From NCBI RefSeq assembly GCF_902506145.1, contig NZ_LR733520.1:1587334-1651333 (forward strand): a DNA stretch of 64,000 nucleotides. Direction: 5' to 3'. The notes under the pieces were generated by a model that saw only the letters and a program-made list of their open reading frames with translations, was not told the DNA's origin and made no database searches. Positions 29,276 through 38,559 of the stretch are shown here, piece by piece; within the stretch, counting starts at the first letter, position 1, and every line of letters starts with the position of its first letter. This DNA comes from Burkholderia sp. 8Y (GTDB lineage Bacteria; Pseudomonadota; Gammaproteobacteria; Burkholderiales; Burkholderiaceae). The translations under genes and the position numbers were made by a program.

Positions 29276-30544
29276 TTACCGCATCAGCTCTGAAAAGGGA
29301 ATGAACCGCACCGTCTCGCCCGCGCTGATCGCGTGATTCGGCGGATTGTCGATGACGCCGTCGCCCCAGACGGTGGACGTCAGCACCGCCGAACTCTGGT
29401 TCGGGAAGAGATCGAGGCCGCCGCGATCATTCACGCGCGCCCGCAAGAATTCATTGCGCCGGTCGCCTTTTTTCTGCGTGAAGTCGGCGCGCATCGAATA
29501 GACGCGCGGCGCGACATCCTCGACGCCCGCGAGCCGCAAAATGAAAGGCCGCACGAACAGCAGGAACGTGCAGAAGCTCGACACAGGGTTTCCCGGCAAG
29601 CCGATGAAAAACGCCTCCTCGCCCGCCTCCGCCGCGCCGCGCCGCACCGCGCCGAACGCGAGCGGCTTGCCCGGCTTCATGGCGATCTGCCACATCGCAA
29701 TGCGCCCTTCGGCTTCGACCGCCGGTTTCACGTGATCCTCTTCGCCGACGGACACGCCGCCGCACGTCAGAATCAGATCGTGGTCGAGCGCGGCGCGGCG
29801 CAGCGTGTCGCGGGTGGCGTCGAGCCGGTCGGCCACGATGCCGAGATCGGTCACGTCGCAGCCGAGCTTCGTGAGGAGCGCGCGCAGCGTGAAGCGGTTC
29901 GAGTTGTAGATGGCGCCCGGCGCGAGCGGCTCGCCGGGCATGCGCAATTCGTCGCCCGTGAAGAAAATCGCCACCCGCACGCGCCGCGATACATCCAGCG
30001 CCGCGCAGCCGACCGAGGCGGCGAGACCGAGCGCCTGCGGCGTGAGACGCGTGCCCGCGCGCAGAATGACCGAGCCGCGCTCGATATCCGCGCCCTGCCG
30101 CGTGATCCATTCGCCGGGCGCCGGCGGCTGGGTGAACGCGACCGTCGCATGGTCCGAGGTCTGCGCCATTTCCTGCATCACGACGGCATCCGCGCCGGGC
30201 GGCACCGTCGCGCCCGTGAAAATGCGCGCCGCCGTGCCCGCCGCGAGCGGCTCGGCCATGTGCCCGGCCGGAATGCGCTGCGAGATGCGCAGCGCAACCG
30301 GCGCGGCGTCGCTGGCGGCGGCGAGATCGGCGGCGCGCACCGCGTAGCCGTCCATCGCGCTCGTATGCATCGGCGGCACGTCGAGCGGCGAAGTCACGTC
30401 GGCGGCAAGCACGCGGCCGGGCGCGTTGAGCGTGTCGATGCGCTCGGTGCCCGTCACCGGACGCGCGGCATCGAGCAGACGGCCGAGCGCATCGGCTGTG
30501 GCGAGCATCGGAGGACGGGAAGAACCGGCAGACGGAGATGACAT
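29276..30544 (-). CDS. moeA: Molybdopterin molybdenumtransferase MoeA
   Basis: A 422-residue protein that inserts molybdate into adenylylated molybdopterin. Motifs are PPMHTSAMDGYAVRA in the N-terminal part, the MoCF domain with LTCGGVSVGEEDHVKPAVE, GLPGNPVSSFCTFLLFVRPF, and the C-terminal domain around residues 340-420. It heads the moeA-moaD-moaE run. A TACAAT box on the minus strand (30602-30607) lies about 60 bp before the ATG and may be the promoter. Confidence 0.95.
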   Translation of the reverse strand: MSSPSAGSSRPPMLATADALGRLLDAARPVTGTERIDTLNAPGRVLAADVTSPLDVPPMHTSAMDGYAVRAADLAAASDAAPVALRISQRIPAGHMAEPLAAGTAARIFTGATVPPGADAVVMQEMAQTSDHATVAFTQPPAPGEWITRQGADIERGSVILRAGTRLTPQALGLAASVGCAALDVSRRVRVAIFFTGDELRMPGEPLAPGAIYNSNRFTLRALLTKLGCDVTDLGIVADRLDATRDTLRRAALDHDLILTCGGVSVGEEDHVKPAVEAEGRIAMWQIAMKPGKPLAFGAVRRGAAEAGEEAFFIGLPGNPVSSFCTFLLFVRPFILRLAGVEDVAPRVYSMRADFTQKKGDRRNEFLRARVNDRGGLDLFPNQSSAVLTSTVWGDGVIDNPPNHAISAGETVRFIPFSELMR

Positions 30545-30703
30545 GGCTTCGCTTGGAGCGCGGCGCGCTGATGAAATGGAAACGTGAGGCTATCGGCAAC
30601 TATTGTAGCGACTCATCGCGCAGCGCCGGACACCGGCCCGACGCACGCAAAAGCCGCCCCGCCCCAGTGATACACTCGCAGCACACTTCCATCGTCCATT
30701 TCC

Positions 30704-31249
30704 ATGAAATTCTGTTCCGTCTGCGGCCACGAGGTCGGCCTGAGCATTCCGCCCGGCGACAACCGCGAGCGATTCGTCTGCAACAACTGCGGCACCGTTC
30801 ACTATCAGAACCCGCGCAACGTCGTGGGCACGGTGCCCGTGTGGGACGACAAGGTGCTCTTGTGCCGCCGCGCCATCGAGCCGCGCTACGGCTACTGGAC
30901 GCTGCCGGCCGGCTTCATGGAAATGGAAGAGACGACGAGCGAAGGCGCCGCCCGCGAAACGCTGGAGGAAGCCGGCGCGCGCGTCGAAATTCAAAGCCTC
31001 TTCACGCTGCTCAACGTGCCGCACGTGCATCAGGTGCACTTGTTCTATCTGGCGCGGCTGCTCGATATCGAACTGGACCCCGGCGAGGAAAGTCTGGAAG
31101 TGCGGCTCTTTGACGAGAGCGAAATTCCGTGGGACGAGATCGCGTTCCCGACCGTCGGCCAGACGCTGCGCTTTTTCTTCGCGGACCGCGCCGCCGGCAA
31201 CTTCACGCTGCACACGGGCGACATTTTCCGCACGCTGCGCGACGGTTGA
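30704..31249 (+). CDS. NUDIX hydrolase with N-terminal zinc ribbon
   Basis: A 181-residue protein. It starts with a CxxC-x(22)-CxxC zinc ribbon (CSVC and CNNC), followed by a NUDIX domain whose box reads [20 protein letters not shown] plus AGA, the GX5EX7REUXEEXGU pattern. The layout is like NudC/Nudt12-type pyrophosphatases but shorter than E. coli NudC (257 residues). Substrate (NADH, ADP-ribose, FAD or other nucleoside diphosphate) is not determined. It lies 16 bp before aat on the same strand. Confidence 0.88.
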   Translation: MKFCSVCGHEVGLSIPPGDNRERFVCNNCGTVHYQNPRNVVGTVPVWDDKVLLCRRAIEPRYGYWTLPAGFMEMEETTSEGAARETLEEAGARVEIQSLFTLLNVPHVHQVHLFYLARLLDIELDPGEESLEVRLFDESEIPWDEIAFPTVGQTLRFFFADRAAGNFTLHTGDIFRTLRDG

Positions 31250-31265
31250 ACGGCGCCGGACGATC

Positions 31266-32006
31266 ATGGTTCCCTGGCTCGCTCACGACGATCCGTTTCC
31301 TCCGGTCGAGCGCGCGCTCGGCGCATCGAGCGGCGCGCCGGGCCTGCTCGCCGCGAGCGCCGATTTGTTGCCCGCGCGGCTCGTCGAGGCGTATCGGCGC
31401 GGCATTTTTCCGTGGTATTCGGACGGACAGCCCGTGCTGTGGTGGAGTCCCGATCCGCGCATGGTGCTCGCGCCCGCCGACTTCAAGGTTTCACATTCGC
31501 TGCGCAAGACGTTGAAGCGCGTGGTGCGCGACGACGCGTGGGACGTGCGCGTCGACCACGACTTCCCCGCCGTGATGCGCGCCTGCGCCGACACGCCGCG
31601 CGAAGGCCAGCGCGGCACGTGGATCACGGCGGATATCGTCGAGGCCTATACCTCGCTGCATCGCGCGGGCGAGGCGCACAGCGTCGAGACGTGCCACAAC
31701 GGCGTGCGCGTGGGCGGCCTCTATGGCGTGTCGTTCGGGCGCATGTTCTTCGGCGAATCGATGTTCGCGCATGAAACGGATGCCTCGAAAATCGCGCTTG
31801 CCGCACTCGTCGGACACTTGCGCCGCCACAAAATAGAGATGATAGACTGCCAGCAGAACACGTCGCATCTGGCGTCGCTGGGCGGCCGCGAGATTCCGCG
31901 CCGCGCGTTCGTCGCGCATCTGCGCCGCGCGGTCGCCGAAGCCCCGATTCCGTGGCGCTTCGACAAGACCGTGCTCAACGACCTCATCGACACGCCAGCG
32001 CGCTGA
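31266..32006 (+). CDS. aat: Leucyl/phenylalanyl-tRNA-protein transferase
   Basis: A 246-residue enzyme that adds Leu or Phe from tRNA to proteins with N-terminal Arg or Lys, marking them for ClpS/ClpAP. Family motifs are [25 protein letters not shown] in short order, [17 protein letters not shown] and [15 protein letters not shown]. The ATG at 31266 begins [10 protein letters not shown]. The next gene encodes the sister enzyme Bpt. Confidence 0.95.
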   Translation: MVPWLAHDDPFPPVERALGASSGAPGLLAASADLLPARLVEAYRRGIFPWYSDGQPVLWWSPDPRMVLAPADFKVSHSLRKTLKRVVRDDAWDVRVDHDFPAVMRACADTPREGQRGTWITADIVEAYTSLHRAGEAHSVETCHNGVRVGGLYGVSFGRMFFGESMFAHETDASKIALAALVGHLRRHKIEMIDCQQNTSHLASLGGREIPRRAFVAHLRRAVAEAPIPWRFDKTVLNDLIDTPAR

Positions 32007-32135
32007 CATCCGCCACCCTCGGGCGCGACGTTTGCGACGCGAGTACTCAGACAAGCACGATCCGCCGCGCACGCCTTCGCCGGATAGCGAAACGCACGCG
32101 GCAATGAAGAGACGACGCCTGCGAGAGCCGCCAAA

Positions 32136-32963
32136 GTGACACATCCGAACGAGCTGCCACTGTCACCGCTTTCGGCGCTGCAATTCTATGCAACGGCGCC
32201 TTACCCTTGCAGTTACCTGGAAGGGCGCGTTGCGCGCTCGCAAGTGGCCACGCCGAGCCATCTCATCAACTCCGACGTCTACACGGAACTCGTCAAGGCG
32301 GGCTTCCGGCGCTCGGGCGTGTTCACGTATCGCCCGTACTGCGACGGCTGCCGCGCCTGCGTGCCGGTGCGCGTGCCCGTTGCGCGATTCGCGCCGAACC
32401 GCACGCAGCGGCGCGTGTGGAAGCAGCACGGCAATCTCGTCGCAAGCGTGGCGCCGCTGCATTACGACGAAGAGCACTACGCGCTCTATATGCGATACCA
32501 GTCCGCGCGGCACGCGGGCGGCGGCATGGACCGCGACAGCCGCGATCAGTACGAGCAGTTTCTGCTGCAAAGCCGGATCAATTCCCGGCTCGTCGAATTC
32601 CGCGAACCCGCTTCGCCGGATAATCCCGATGCGCCGGGCGCGCTGCGCATGATCAGCATGATCGACATTCTCGGGGACGGGCTGTCGTCGGTGTACACGT
32701 TCTTCGAGCCCGAGTTGCCGAAGACGAGCTACGGCACCTTCAACATTCTGTGGCAAATCGAGCAGGCGAGAAGCCTCGACTTGCCGCACGTCTATCTCGG
32801 CTACTGGATTCGCGAGAGCGAGAAGATGGCGTACAAGGCCAATTTCAGGCCGCTGGAAGGGCTGGTCGATGGCCGCTGGTCCGTGCTCGATCCCGCGACG
32901 ACGCACTCGGCCGGCGCCCTGCCGATGCCGGGCCGCAGCGGCGGGCCGAGCCAGCCGAAGTGA
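32136..32963 (+). CDS. bpt: Aspartate/glutamate leucyltransferase (Bpt, ATE1-like)
   Basis: A 275-residue homologue of eukaryotic arginyl-transferase ATE1; the bacterial form puts Leu on N-terminal Asp or Glu, feeding the N-degron pathway. The cysteine-rich motif [16 protein letters not shown] is at about residues 66-81, and the GNAT-like C-terminal part has [11 protein letters not shown] and [21 protein letters not shown]. Translation starts at GTG (32136), the only start that includes [17 protein letters not shown] with proper length. It follows aat by 129 bp. Confidence 0.94.
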   Translation: MTHPNELPLSPLSALQFYATAPYPCSYLEGRVARSQVATPSHLINSDVYTELVKAGFRRSGVFTYRPYCDGCRACVPVRVPVARFAPNRTQRRVWKQHGNLVASVAPLHYDEEHYALYMRYQSARHAGGGMDRDSRDQYEQFLLQSRINSRLVEFREPASPDNPDAPGALRMISMIDILGDGLSSVYTFFEPELPKTSYGTFNILWQIEQARSLDLPHVYLGYWIRESEKMAYKANFRPLEGLVDGRWSVLDPATTHSAGALPMPGRSGGPSQPK

Positions 32964-33011
32964 CGTCGTCCAAGCGCCATGTCGTTTGACTCCGGGCGCA
33001 TGGGGACAAAG

Positions 33012-33026
33012 CCGCTAAAATAGCGG
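33012..33026 (+). promoter_or_regulatory. Palindromic -10 region upstream of pyrD
   Basis: CCGCTAAAATAGCGG is a palindrome of two 6-base arms around AAA and contains a -10-like TAAAAT at 33016-33021. The identical 15-mer marks the second tRNA-Leu promoter at 50816-50830. No good -35 box at normal spacing is present here; TTGACT at 32986-32991 is 24 bp away. Confidence 0.5.
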
Positions 33027-33060
33027 TCTTAAAAAAATTCGCCGTCGCCGGCTCTCCTCC

Positions 33061-34098
33061 GTGTTCAGCTCCCTCTACCCGCTCGCGCGTTCGCACCTCT
33101 TTCGCATGGACGCGGAAGACGCGCATCACCTGACCTTGCGCATGCTGCGCGCCGCCGGCCGCACCGGGCTCGCCGGCATGCTCGGCAAGCGCGGTCCCGA
33201 TTCGCCGCGCACCGTGATGGGCCTCACATTCAGAAATCCGGTCGGGCTCGCGGCGGGGCTTGACAAGGACGGCGCGTGCATCGACGGGCTGGCCGCGCTC
33301 GGCTTCGGCTTCATCGAAGTGGGCACCGTGACGCCGCGCGCGCAGCCGGGCAACCCGCGCCCGCGCATCTTCCGTTTGCCCGAAGCGGGTGCGCTCATCA
33401 ACCGGATGGGCTTCAATAACGGCGGCGTCGACCGGTTCGTCGCGAACGTGCAGGCTGCGCGTTATCGCGGCGTGCTCGGGCTCAACATCGGCAAGAACGC
33501 GGATACGCCGATCGAGCGCGCCGCCGAAGACTATCTGTACTGTCTCGAGCGCGTGTATCCGTTCGCGAGCTACGTGACGATCAACATTTCGTCGCCGAAC
33601 ACGAAGAACCTGCGGCAGCTTCAGGGCGCGGGCGAGCTCGACGCGCTGCTCGGCGCGCTGAAGGACAAGCAGCAGCGTTTGTCGGACCTGCATGGCAAGC
33701 TCGTGCCGCTCGCGCTGAAAATCGCGCCCGATCTCGACGACGAGCAGATCAAGTCGATCGCGGGCACGTTGCTCGCGAATCGCATCGACGGCGTGATCGC
33801 CACGAACACGACGCTCTCGCGCACGGCCGTCGCCGGCATGGCGCACGGCGAGGAAGCCGGCGGACTGTCGGGGCGTCCGGTGTTCGATGCATCGAACGAA
33901 GTGATCCGCAAACTGCGTGCGGAAGTGGGCGCGGACGTGCCGATCATCGGCGTGGGCGGCATTTTCTCGGGCGCCGACGCGCGCGCGAAGCTCGCGGCGG
34001 GCGCATCGCTCGTGCAGATTTACACGGGGCTGATTTATCGCGGCCCGGCGCTCGTCAGCGAATGCGTCGAGTCGCTTGCGCAGGGAATATCGACATAA
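33061..34098 (+). CDS. pyrD: Dihydroorotate dehydrogenase (quinone), class 2
   Basis: A 345-residue membrane-associated flavoenzyme that oxidises dihydroorotate to orotate in pyrimidine synthesis, passing electrons to quinone. The N-terminal helix ([20 protein letters not shown]) is the quinone-binding part of class 2. Motifs are [22 protein letters not shown], the catalytic serine region [14 protein letters not shown] and [13 protein letters not shown]. The start is GTG at 33061; the bases before it are CTCTCCTCC, which is not a Shine-Dalgarno sequence, so initiation is unusual. Confidence 0.95.
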   Translation: MFSSLYPLARSHLFRMDAEDAHHLTLRMLRAAGRTGLAGMLGKRGPDSPRTVMGLTFRNPVGLAAGLDKDGACIDGLAALGFGFIEVGTVTPRAQPGNPRPRIFRLPEAGALINRMGFNNGGVDRFVANVQAARYRGVLGLNIGKNADTPIERAAEDYLYCLERVYPFASYVTINISSPNTKNLRQLQGAGELDALLGALKDKQQRLSDLHGKLVPLALKIAPDLDDEQIKSIAGTLLANRIDGVIATNTTLSRTAVAGMAHGEEAGGLSGRPVFDASNEVIRKLRAEVGADVPIIGVGGIFSGADARAKLAAGASLVQIYTGLIYRGPALVSECVESLAQGIST

Positions 34099-34207
34099 AC
34101 AAACGATCTTACGCGCCGCTTGCCTTTTCTCTATGATGCCGCACCTATCGGGCGCGGCGCTCAGAAAAAGCGGCGCGCCACTTTGCCAACACGAGGAGAA
34201 CAACACG

Positions 34208-35008
34208 ATGAACCTGTCCACGCTCAAGAAGCTCGTCGCCGCCAGCCTGATCGGCGCCGCGTTCACCGCGGTCACCGCCACGGCCCACGCAGAAGACCTG
34301 CTCGATCAGGTCAAACAGCGCGGCACGCTGCGCGTCGGTCTGGAAGGCACGTTCCCGCCGTTCAACTCGAAAGCGCCATCGGGCGAGCTCGTCGGCTTCG
34401 ACGTGGATATCGCCAAAGCCGTCGCCGCCAAGCTCGGCGTGAAGCCGGAGTTCGTCACGACGGAGTGGAGCGGCATCATCGCGGGCTTGCAGGCGGGCAA
34501 GTTCGACGTGATCGCGAACCAGGTCGGCATCACCGACAAGCGCAAGGAAACGCTCGACTTCTCGCCGGCGTACACGTACTCGAACGCGCAACTGATCCAG
34601 CGCGCCGACGACAAGCGCGAGTTCAAGTCGCTCGACGATCTGAAGGGCAAGAAGCTCGGCGTCGGCCTCGGCACGAACTACATGGACATGGCGAAGTCGG
34701 TGCCGGGCATCGACGTGAAGACGTATCCGGGCGCGCCGGAATATCTGCGCGATCTGGCTGCGGGCCGGCTGGACGCGGCGCTCAACGACCGCCTGATGCT
34801 CGCGTATCTGCTGAAGAACTCGCAATTGCCGCTGCGCACGGGCGCGAACGTCGGCGCGGGCAATCCGTCGGGCATTCCGTTCAAGAAGGGTAATCCGAAG
34901 TTCGCAAAGGCGATCGACGACGCAATGACCCAGCTGGAACAGGACGGCACCTTCGCGAAGATCTCGGACAAGTGGTTCGGCATCGACGTGACGAAGCCGG
35001 CGAAGTAA
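34208..35008 (+). CDS. Polar amino-acid ABC transporter, periplasmic binding protein (FliY/TcyA-like)
   Basis: A 266-residue class-3 solute-binding protein. The signal peptide ends at TATAHAED (about residue 28). The body shows RGTLRVGLEGTFPPFNSK, GFDVDIAKAVAAKLG, DVIANQVGITDKRKETLDFS and AALNDRLMLAYLLK. Sequence is closest, as I recall, to cystine/diaminopimelate-type receptors rather than arginine receptors; the exact ligand is unproven. The permease gene follows at 149 bp; an ATPase gene is not in the window next to them. Confidence 0.88.
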   Translation: MNLSTLKKLVAASLIGAAFTAVTATAHAEDLLDQVKQRGTLRVGLEGTFPPFNSKAPSGELVGFDVDIAKAVAAKLGVKPEFVTTEWSGIIAGLQAGKFDVIANQVGITDKRKETLDFSPAYTYSNAQLIQRADDKREFKSLDDLKGKKLGVGLGTNYMDMAKSVPGIDVKTYPGAPEYLRDLAAGRLDAALNDRLMLAYLLKNSQLPLRTGANVGAGNPSGIPFKKGNPKFAKAIDDAMTQLEQDGTFAKISDKWFGIDVTKPAK

Positions 35009-35157
35009 GCGCACAAACGCAGCGCACGCCGAATCGGGCGGCATCGTCTCACGATGCCGCCCTTCTCTTTTTCGCGTCCGGTTTATGATGTGCGCTTTCG
35101 CGCGCCGCCCGGCCTTTTGTTTCGATTCGCGCGCTTTCCGCTTACGTTTCCCCGTTC

Positions 35158-35817
35158 ATGTCGACCACTTCCCTGCTGGTTCAATCGGCGCCCGTGCTGG
35201 CGCAAGGCGCGCTGCTCACGATCAAGTTCGCGCTCTACTCGATGTTCTTCGGCCTGATCGCCGCCGTCGTCCTGGCGTTGATGGGCATCAGCGACATTCG
35301 CGCGCTCGTCCGCATCGGCCGCGTCTACGTCAGTGTGATGCGCGGCACGCCGCTGCTCGTGCAGATCTTCGTGATCTATTACGGCTTGCCCAGTCTCGGG
35401 ATTTCGCTCGAGCCGACGCCCGCCGGCGTCATCGCGCTGTCGGCGAACGTGGCGGCGTATCTGTCCGAAAGCATGCGCGGCGCGATTCTCGGCATTCACA
35501 GCGGGCAGTGGCTTGCGGCGTACAGCCTCGGCCTTTCGCGCACGCAGACGTTGCGTTACGTCATCGGCCCGCAGGCGCTGCGCATCGCGGTGCCGAGTCT
35601 CTCGAACAGCCTCATTAGTCTCATCAAGGATACGTCGCTGGTGTCGGTCATCACCGTGACCGAGCTCCTGCGAAGCGCGCAGGAAGTGATCGCCGCGACG
35701 TATCAGCCGCTGCCACTCTATCTCGCGGCGGCATTCGTCTACTGGCTGCTGTGCAGCGTGCTCGAAGTCGTGCAGCGCGTGTTCGAGCGGCGGCTCGCGT
35801 TGCCCGGGCGGCACTGA
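35158..35817 (+). CDS. Polar amino-acid ABC transporter permease (HisM/TcyB-like)
   Basis: A 219-residue inner-membrane protein with about five membrane segments. The conserved segment YVSVMRGTPLLVQIFVIYYGLP and the EAA-type loop GLSRTQTLRYVIGPQALRIAVPSLSN are clear. It pairs with the receptor upstream. The next gene (35861) is on the opposite strand and encodes an oxidoreductase, so the ATPase must come from elsewhere. Confidence 0.9.
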   Translation: MSTTSLLVQSAPVLAQGALLTIKFALYSMFFGLIAAVVLALMGISDIRALVRIGRVYVSVMRGTPLLVQIFVIYYGLPSLGISLEPTPAGVIALSANVAAYLSESMRGAILGIHSGQWLAAYSLGLSRTQTLRYVIGPQALRIAVPSLSNSLISLIKDTSLVSVITVTELLRSAQEVIAATYQPLPLYLAAAFVYWLLCSVLEVVQRVFERRLALPGRH

Positions 35818-35860
35818 ACACGCAGGCTGACGGCTTCGGCTCTTTTCGCGTCGCGCCGGT

Positions 35861-36847
35861 TCAGTCGTCCTCGAACGGGAAACGCACGCCCAGATCGCGC
35901 CGCGCGGCGTCCATGATCGCCATCATTCGCATGGACATGACATGCGGCATGACCGGGCTTTCGGTCGCGCCCGCGCGCAACAGTTCGCAGAAGTGCGCGG
36001 TCTCGTAGTTAAGGCCGCCGCCCGTGAACGGCTCGTCGAGTTCCACCTTGCGGCCGTCTGTATAGGCGATGGTCGCGCGAGCCGGGTTCCACCAGTTCTC
36101 GTGGATCGTCACGGTGCCCCCTGTGCCGCCGATGAGCGCATCGCCGCGTCCTTGCAGGTCCAGTCCGCAGAAGAGTTGCGCGATGCCGCGCTCGTGCCGC
36201 ACGTTGAGACTCGCGAAGACGTCGACGCCCGTTGCACCGACGCGTCCGATGGTCTGCACGTCGAGCGCCTCGCCGAGCCAGTCCACCGCAAGAAACGCCT
36301 CGTAGATGCCGATATCCAGCAGCGCGCCGCCGCCTGCCTCGAGCGAGAACGACGGATGATCTGCCGGGACGTGCGCCATCGAGCAGCCCGCGCGCACCAG
36401 TCCGATCTCGCCGATCGGATCGGCCTGCAAATGCTCGCGCAGGCGTCGATAGAGCGGGTAGAACGGCGGCTTCATCGCCTCCATGAAAAGAACCTTCGCG
36501 CTGCGCGCCGCGTCGATCATGTGCTGCAAGGTCCGCGCATTCACGGCGGCGGGCTTTTCGCACAGCACCGGCTTGCCCGCTGCGAACGCGCGCAACGCAT
36601 AGTGCGGATGGCTGTCCTGCATCGTCGCGATGTAGAGCGCGTCGATGTTGGCGAGCAAGCTGTCGAAGTCGTCGAACGCGGGTGCGCCGAAAGGCTCCGC
36701 GAGCGCGCGGGCCGGCTCGGCGCGGCGCGACCAGACGCCTGCGAGCGTCGCGCCCTCAACGTGTTGCAAGCCCTCGGCGAAGCGCCGCGCGATGCGGCCC
36801 GCGCCGACGATGCCCCAGCGTATCGATTCGGTCGAACCTGCTTTCAT
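35861..36847 (-). CDS. Gfo/Idh/MocA family oxidoreductase
   Basis: A 328-residue NAD(P)-dependent dehydrogenase. The Rossmann motif is WGIVGAGRIARRFAEGL at the N-terminus, and the family's active-site EKP is in GKPVLCEKPAAVNARTLQ, followed by the GGGALLDIGIYE segment with the conserved D/Y. Such enzymes act on sugars, inositols or related hydroxy compounds; the substrate is not evident. It is transcribed away from the IS remnant. No convincing terminator lies between it and the convergent permease gene. Confidence 0.88.
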   Translation of the reverse strand: MKAGSTESIRWGIVGAGRIARRFAEGLQHVEGATLAGVWSRRAEPARALAEPFGAPAFDDFDSLLANIDALYIATMQDSHPHYALRAFAAGKPVLCEKPAAVNARTLQHMIDAARSAKVLFMEAMKPPFYPLYRRLREHLQADPIGEIGLVRAGCSMAHVPADHPSFSLEAGGGALLDIGIYEAFLAVDWLGEALDVQTIGRVGATGVDVFASLNVRHERGIAQLFCGLDLQGRGDALIGGTGGTVTIHENWWNPARATIAYTDGRKVELDEPFTGGGLNYETAHFCELLRAGATESPVMPHVMSMRMMAIMDAARRDLGVRFPFEDD

Positions 36848-36911
36848 GATTCATGCCTCCGCGATGGTTATCGTGCGGGGCATTGTGCCTGATGTAGGAC
36901 GCATGCAAACG

Positions 36912-37214
36912 ACAAAGCCGGGCCCGAGGCCTAATGCCGTTCAGTTAAGCGACTGAACGGCATTTTTCTTTTCGGCGCAAAGTAGTTGTAAACGGGGCGC
37001 GGCGGTGTTAACTTGCATCGCCATGCTGGTTGATGATCTGCGCCTTCTGGTGCTGCTCAAGCGCCTGCGTGAGCGGCTCAAACAGCTTCCCAATAGAAAA
37101 CGGCCCGGGCGCAGTTGCGCTCGAGCCGTCAAATCGCGACCGTTTCGCTACACCGTTCGAGTCCTCAAAAGAGACCTTGACTGAACGGCATTAGGGCCCG
37201 AGGCCCGGCTTTCA
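36912..37214 (-). terminator. Terminator-like hairpin split by an IS4-group element
   Basis: The two halves AAAGCCGGGCC (36914-36924) and GGCCCGGCTTT (37202-37212) are perfect complements. Removing the inserted element and one target copy rebuilds an 11-bp stem with a CGA loop followed by T-rich sequence on either strand. It lies just after the stop of the FadR-type regulator (37268) and was probably its terminator. Confidence 0.7.
36932..37193 (+). mobile_element. Internally deleted IS4-group element (262 bp) with 12-bp target duplication
   Basis: The ends are TAATGCCGTTCAGTTAAG (left) and CTTGACTGAACGGCATTA (right), 18-bp inverted repeats with one mismatch, and like the left end of the IS at 1-127. 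Both sides carry GGGCCCGAGGCC (36920-36931 and 37194-37205). The left ~120 bp equal the IS at 1-127 in reverse; the frame MLVDDLRLLV then joins, in frame, to a Lys/Arg-rich transposase C-terminus (LLKRLRERLKQL ... VRVLKRDLD, stop at 37183-37185). So almost all of the transposase gene, including the catalytic DDE region, is gone. It could move only with a transposase supplied by a full copy. Confidence 0.85.
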
Positions 37215-37267
37215 TCGGACAATGCACTTGCCCCGCGCCGCGAGCGAAAGAGTGAGCGGCAGGCCGC

Positions 37268-38020
37268 TCAGACTCCGGCCGACGCGTTCACGTCCGGCGG
37301 CGCGACCGGCTGACTCATGCGTTCGAGCGAGAATGCGCGCCCCACTTCCTCCGCCGCGAGATCGACGAGCGCACGCGTCGCGCGTTCGGCGGCAGCCGAG
37401 TCTTTCGATTCGATGGCCTCGACGACGCTCTTCTGCGCCGCGAGCGTCGCCTCGCGCACGGACTCGATGCCGTCGACAATCGGATTCACGGTCACGAGCG
37501 CGCCGCGCACGATGGCCGTCATCTGCCGGAAGAACTGGTTGCCGCTCGCGGCCACGATACGCGTATGAAGCACTTCATCCGCTGCCTGATACTCCGGCTC
37601 ACCGACCTGCAAGCGCGAAAGCGTGTCGAACGCATCGCGGATGCCGGCGATTTCATCGGGCGTCGCGCGCGCGGCGGCGAGCGCGGCGGCGCGCGGTTCG
37701 ATCAGCATTCGGAATTCGATTACATCGCGCAGAAAAGTCTGATCCGGCTTCGCGCGAAAACGCCATGAAACGACGTCTTCGTCGATGAGACGCCAGTCGC
37801 TCATCGGCCGGATGCGCGTGCCGGTTTTCGGCCTGACGTCCAGCATGTGACGGGCGAGCAGCATCGAGAGCGCCTCGCGCATGACGGTGCGGCTCACGTC
37901 GAACTCTTTCGAAAGGATGTCTTGCGGCGGCAGTATCGCGCCGTACTTCTGCTCGACGATCCCCGAGACGAGCCCGTCCATGACCTTTGCCACCAGCGAT
38001 CGCTCTTTGTTTTCATCCAT
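37268..38020 (-). CDS. FadR/GntR family transcriptional regulator (FCD domain)
   Basis: A 250-residue regulator. The winged helix-turn-helix covers about residues 10-75 (PPQDILSKEFDVSRTVMREALSML), and an all-helical FCD ligand domain fills the rest (DVIEFRMLIEPRAAALAAARAT and DEVLHTRIVAASGNQFF, with metal-binding His). Relatives often control sugar-acid or aldonate catabolism; the neighbouring Gfo/Idh/MocA oxidoreductase would fit that, but is separated by the IS remnant. The ATG at 38018-38020 (MDENKERSL) is used, as the upstream extension does not resemble the family. Confidence 0.88.
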   Translation of the reverse strand: MDENKERSLVAKVMDGLVSGIVEQKYGAILPPQDILSKEFDVSRTVMREALSMLLARHMLDVRPKTGTRIRPMSDWRLIDEDVVSWRFRAKPDQTFLRDVIEFRMLIEPRAAALAAARATPDEIAGIRDAFDTLSRLQVGEPEYQAADEVLHTRIVAASGNQFFRQMTAIVRGALVTVNPIVDGIESVREATLAAQKSVVEAIESKDSAAAERATRALVDLAAEEVGRAFSLERMSQPVAPPDVNASAGV

Positions 38021-38559
38021 CACGCTTCTCCCCTTTCCGCCTGTCCGTAGCCCATGTGTGTCTGTGCGCGTCGCACTCACGCGTCCCGTGGCGGCCAAGG
38101 CGACGAATTTCCGAACATGCATTCGTCGCACTACACGTTGCGTCTTCGCCGCGCCAAAAACCAGTGAGGAATTTCCTGACAGGGTATTCCCTCTGATCGC
38201 AGCACGCGCGCCGCGCCATGTTTGCCGCCGTTCCGATTCGTTTGCCTTGTTGCCTGGTATTCGTACGCTTAATTACCCGTGCTCGCGCCGCGCGGGCGCC
38301 GTCATTCCTCAGGGAAACTGATGAATGATGGCGTCGCAGCGCGGCGATTTTGCTTTCTTGTTTTCGGCCAGATAATCGTCAGCCGTTCATGCACTCATTT
38401 GAGCAAGCATCACGTAGGCTTTCTGTGCGAACGCGAACGCTCACCTGTGCGGGGGCGGCTATTGTATGACGCGATGCCGCGAATTCTGATGCACTGCTTA
38501 GTTCATGAGAATGCGGTGTGCGCGTCTCGCCGTGTCGCGTGAAATTCCGTATAAGGCGC
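38021..38559. other. Gene-free interval upstream of the FadR-type regulator
   Basis: 539 bp. It holds the promoter region of the regulator and the tail of the GT4 gene. I see a near-palindrome AGGAATTTCCT near 38167 and a TACAAT on the minus strand (38461-38466), but no frame that looks like a gene and no clear repeat. Confidence 0.55.
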
